A DNA stretch of 8,649 nt from Candidatus Eiseniibacteriota bacterium. Its GTDB lineage: Bacteria; Eisenbacteria; RBG-16-71-46. Where the stretch lies: positions 1 to 8,649 of the forward strand of contig JAHFBX010000105.1 of the NCBI GenBank assembly GCA_023249815.1, written 5' to 3'. The translations under genes were made by a program, and so were the position numbers. The notes beneath the pieces were generated by a model. The model saw only the letters and a program-made list of their open reading frames with translations. It ran no database searches and was not told the DNA's origin. Below are positions 7,105 through 8,649 of the stretch, piece after piece. Numbering within the stretch: the first letter of the stretch is position 1; every line of letters starts with the position of its first letter.

Positions 7105-8382
7105 TCAGTGCATGCTCTCCGGACCGTCCACGACGCCTCCGGCGGGGACCGGGGCGGTGAAGTCCTCCTCCACGACGCTCGCTCCGATGCGTGCGTTGCG
7201 GCCGACCGTCAGGCCATCGGGAAGCCGCGCACGCTTGCCGACCACGACGAGGCCACTCCAGAGGTGCTCGGGGCAGGCGCGATTCGGGGCGTTGTCCTCG
7301 CCGTGACCGACGTGCGCGCCGCGTCCGATGCGCACCTCCTTGTCCACGATGGCGCGGTGGAGCTTCGCTTCCGCCCCCACCACGGTGTCGTGCATGACGA
7401 TGCTGTCTCTCACGACGGCGCCGCGCTCGACGACCACGCCCGGGAACAGCACCGAGTTCACCACCTCGCCGCCCACGGCGCAGCCATTCGCGAGCAGGCT
7501 TCGGGACACGCGAGCGCCGGTCTCGACGCGCACGGGCGGCCGGTCCGCGGTCTGCGTATGCACCACCCATTCGGGGTCGGTGAGATCCAACGGCGGCGTG
7601 GGCTGCAGGAACTCGAGGTTGGCGCGGTAATAGGAATCCAGCGTGCCCACGTCCTGCCAGTACCCGGGGAAGCGGTACGCGAACACGGCCTCGTCGCGCG
7701 CGACCATGCGCGGCAACAGGTCCTTGCCGAAGTCGTGCGAGGACTCCGCCATCACCGCGTCCTCGACGAGCCAGCGGATCAGCGCCTCGCGGTCGAACAG
7801 GTACACGCCCATCGACGCCAGCCGTGAGGTCACCGGCCCCTTCGGCTTTTCCTTGAACGCGGTCACGCGGCCACGCGCGTCGGCCTCCAGGATGCCGAAC
7901 TGGTCCACCTCGGCCTCGGGCACCTCGGTCACCGCCACGGTGAGCCGCGCGTGGTTCCGGCGATGGAACGCGTAGAGCACGTTGTAGTCCATCTGGTAGA
8001 CGTGGTCGCCGGAGAGGATCAGCACCTCGTCGGTGCGGCGGCGCTTCAGGTGCACGATGTTCTGGTAGATGGCGTCGGCGGTGCCCTGGTACCAGTCGCT
8101 CGCGGACAGGCCGGGCGCCGGTTGCAGGAGCTGGATGCCGCCGCGCGTGCGATCCAGGTCCCACGGCCGCCCGATGCCGATGTGCTGGTTCAACGACGTG
8201 GGCCGGTACTGCGTGAGCACGCCCACGTCGAAGATGCCCGAGTTCACACAGTTCGACAGCGTGAAGTCGATGATCCGGTACTTGCCGCCGAACGGCACCG
8301 CGGGCTTCGCGCGCCGCTCGGAGAGCAGGCACAGGCGACTCCCGACGCCGCCGGCGAGGATGAACGCGTAGCGTCCACTCAC
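7105..8382 (-). CDS. glgC: Glucose-1-phosphate adenylyltransferase (ADP-glucose pyrophosphorylase)
   Basis: 425 residues, normal for the family. Known reaction: ATP + glucose-1-phosphate gives ADP-glucose + PPi, the committed cytosolic step of bacterial glycogen synthesis. Seen: nucleotide-binding LAGGVGSRL at 9-17; RAKPAVPFGGKYRIIDF at 24-40; WYQGTADAIYQN at 97-108; LSGDHVYQMDY with D126 (E. coli catalytic D142); FKEKP with K179 (E. coli K195, glucose-1-phosphate binding); HDFGKDLLP at 216-224; and YWQDVGTLDSYY with D244 (E. coli D276). The C-terminal ~130 residues form a left-handed beta-helix. The position of E. coli K39, which binds fructose-1,6-bisphosphate, is Arg23 here, so effector response may differ (inference). 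Start: GTG at 8382 overlaps the TGA of the upstream GlgC-like gene in GTGA and has GAGGA 6 nt upstream, inside that gene. This points to translational coupling. Longer frames upstream only run through the neighbour's coding sequence. Confidence 0.95.
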   Translation of the reverse strand: MSGRYAFILAGGVGSRLCLLSERRAKPAVPFGGKYRIIDFTLSNCVNSGIFDVGVLTQYRPTSLNQHIGIGRPWDLDRTRGGIQLLQPAPGLSASDWYQGTADAIYQNIVHLKRRRTDEVLILSGDHVYQMDYNVLYAFHRRNHARLTVAVTEVPEAEVDQFGILEADARGRVTAFKEKPKGPVTSRLASMGVYLFDREALIRWLVEDAVMAESSHDFGKDLLPRMVARDEAVFAYRFPGYWQDVGTLDSYYRANLEFLQPTPPLDLTDPEWVVHTQTADRPPVRVETGARVSRSLLANGCAVGGEVVNSVLFPGVVVERGAVVRDSIVMHDTVVGAEAKLHRAIVDKEVRIGRGAHVGHGEDNAPNRACPEHLWSGLVVVGKRARLPDGLTVGRNARIGASVVEEDFTAPVPAGGVVDGPESMH

Positions 8383-8649
8383 GGGAGTTCCTCGAACCAG
8401 CGACGGTTCGGCACCACGGTGTTGGCGTCGAGCAGTCCGTCTCGGAAGTCCTCGTAGCGGCCGCCGACGCCGATCGAGCTCGGCCGGCGCACGCGCCCGC
8501 CTTCGGGCAGCCACGAGTCCTTGCCCACGAGCGTCAGGCCCGCGAGCCAGTCGAGCGCGGGATCGCCCTCCCCCGTCCCCTCACCCACGACCGCGCCGGC
8601 GCCGACGCGCACGTACTTGTCGAGGATCGCGTGGCCGACGCGCGCCCCG
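8379..8649 (-). CDS. GlgC-like nucleotidyltransferase paralogue, C-terminal beta-helix only (cut by right window edge)
   Basis: Only the last 89 residues are inside the window, ending at the TGA at 8381-8379; the frame stays open to the edge, so no start is visible. Seen: hexapeptide-type repeats (GARVGHAILDKYVRVGAGAVVG), then LTLVGKDSWLPEGGRV, which lines up with VVVGKRARLPDGLTV in the complete GlgC downstream, and a tail NTVVPNRRWFEELP. This is the C-terminal left-handed beta-helix of an ADP-glucose pyrophosphorylase-like protein, with the family's typical insertion between helix coils. It overlaps glgC by 4 bp. The catalytic domain is out of view, so it could be a second active GlgC, a regulatory GlgD-like subunit or another sugar nucleotidyltransferase. 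Confidence 0.75.
   Translation of the reverse strand, partial: GARVGHAILDKYVRVGAGAVVGEGTGEGDPALDWLAGLTLVGKDSWLPEGGRVRRPSSIGVGGRYEDFRDGLLDANTVVPNRRWFEELP

Overview
The window is GC-rich throughout (roughly 70% by eye) and looks like ordinary chromosome of a Gram-negative (diderm) bacterium. The diderm inference rests on a MltD-type lytic transglycosylase with a signal peptide, plus a single-pass membrane protein with PEGA repeats. The gene set and very Ala/Pro/Arg-rich coding style would fit deeply branching high-GC groups such as Candidatus Eisenbacteria, Gemmatimonadota or Myxococcota. No ribosomal or other marker is present to decide among them, so this is only a guess. I see no tRNA, rRNA, CRISPR array, insertion sequence, transposase or phage gene.

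Layout, left to right. (1) On the minus strand, positions 1-1474 hold the N-terminal 491 residues of a ComEC/Rec2 DNA-uptake channel, cut by the left window edge. (2) A 101-bp gap carries a 20-bp perfect palindrome. (3) Positions 1576-4974, minus strand, encode an 1132-residue membrane protein. It has an N-terminal globular domain (possibly a degenerate PP2C phosphatase), an approximately 600-residue Ala/Pro-rich linker, one transmembrane helix, three PEGA-like repeats and a terminal Ig-like module. (4) Positions 4975-5261 are a divergent intergenic region with a good sigma70-like promoter for the minus-strand gene and a consensus -35 element on the plus strand. (5) Positions 5262-7067, plus strand, encode a MltD-like lytic transglycosylase with three LysM domains. 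(6) Convergent to it, at 7105-8382 on the minus strand, lies a complete GlgC. It is translationally coupled (4-bp GTGA overlap) to the C-terminal end of a second GlgC-like gene that runs off the right edge.

Functionally there are three themes. One is DNA uptake (comEC). One is the cell envelope: the PEGA protein and the murein-cutting transglycosylase share one divergent control region. The third is glycogen synthesis through ADP-glucose (the tandem glgC pair). Nothing shows that the themes form one system. The least conventional element is the large PEGA protein, whose N-terminal domain may be a metal-site-less phosphatase fold. Long open frames opposite the real genes are GC-driven shadows and were left out.
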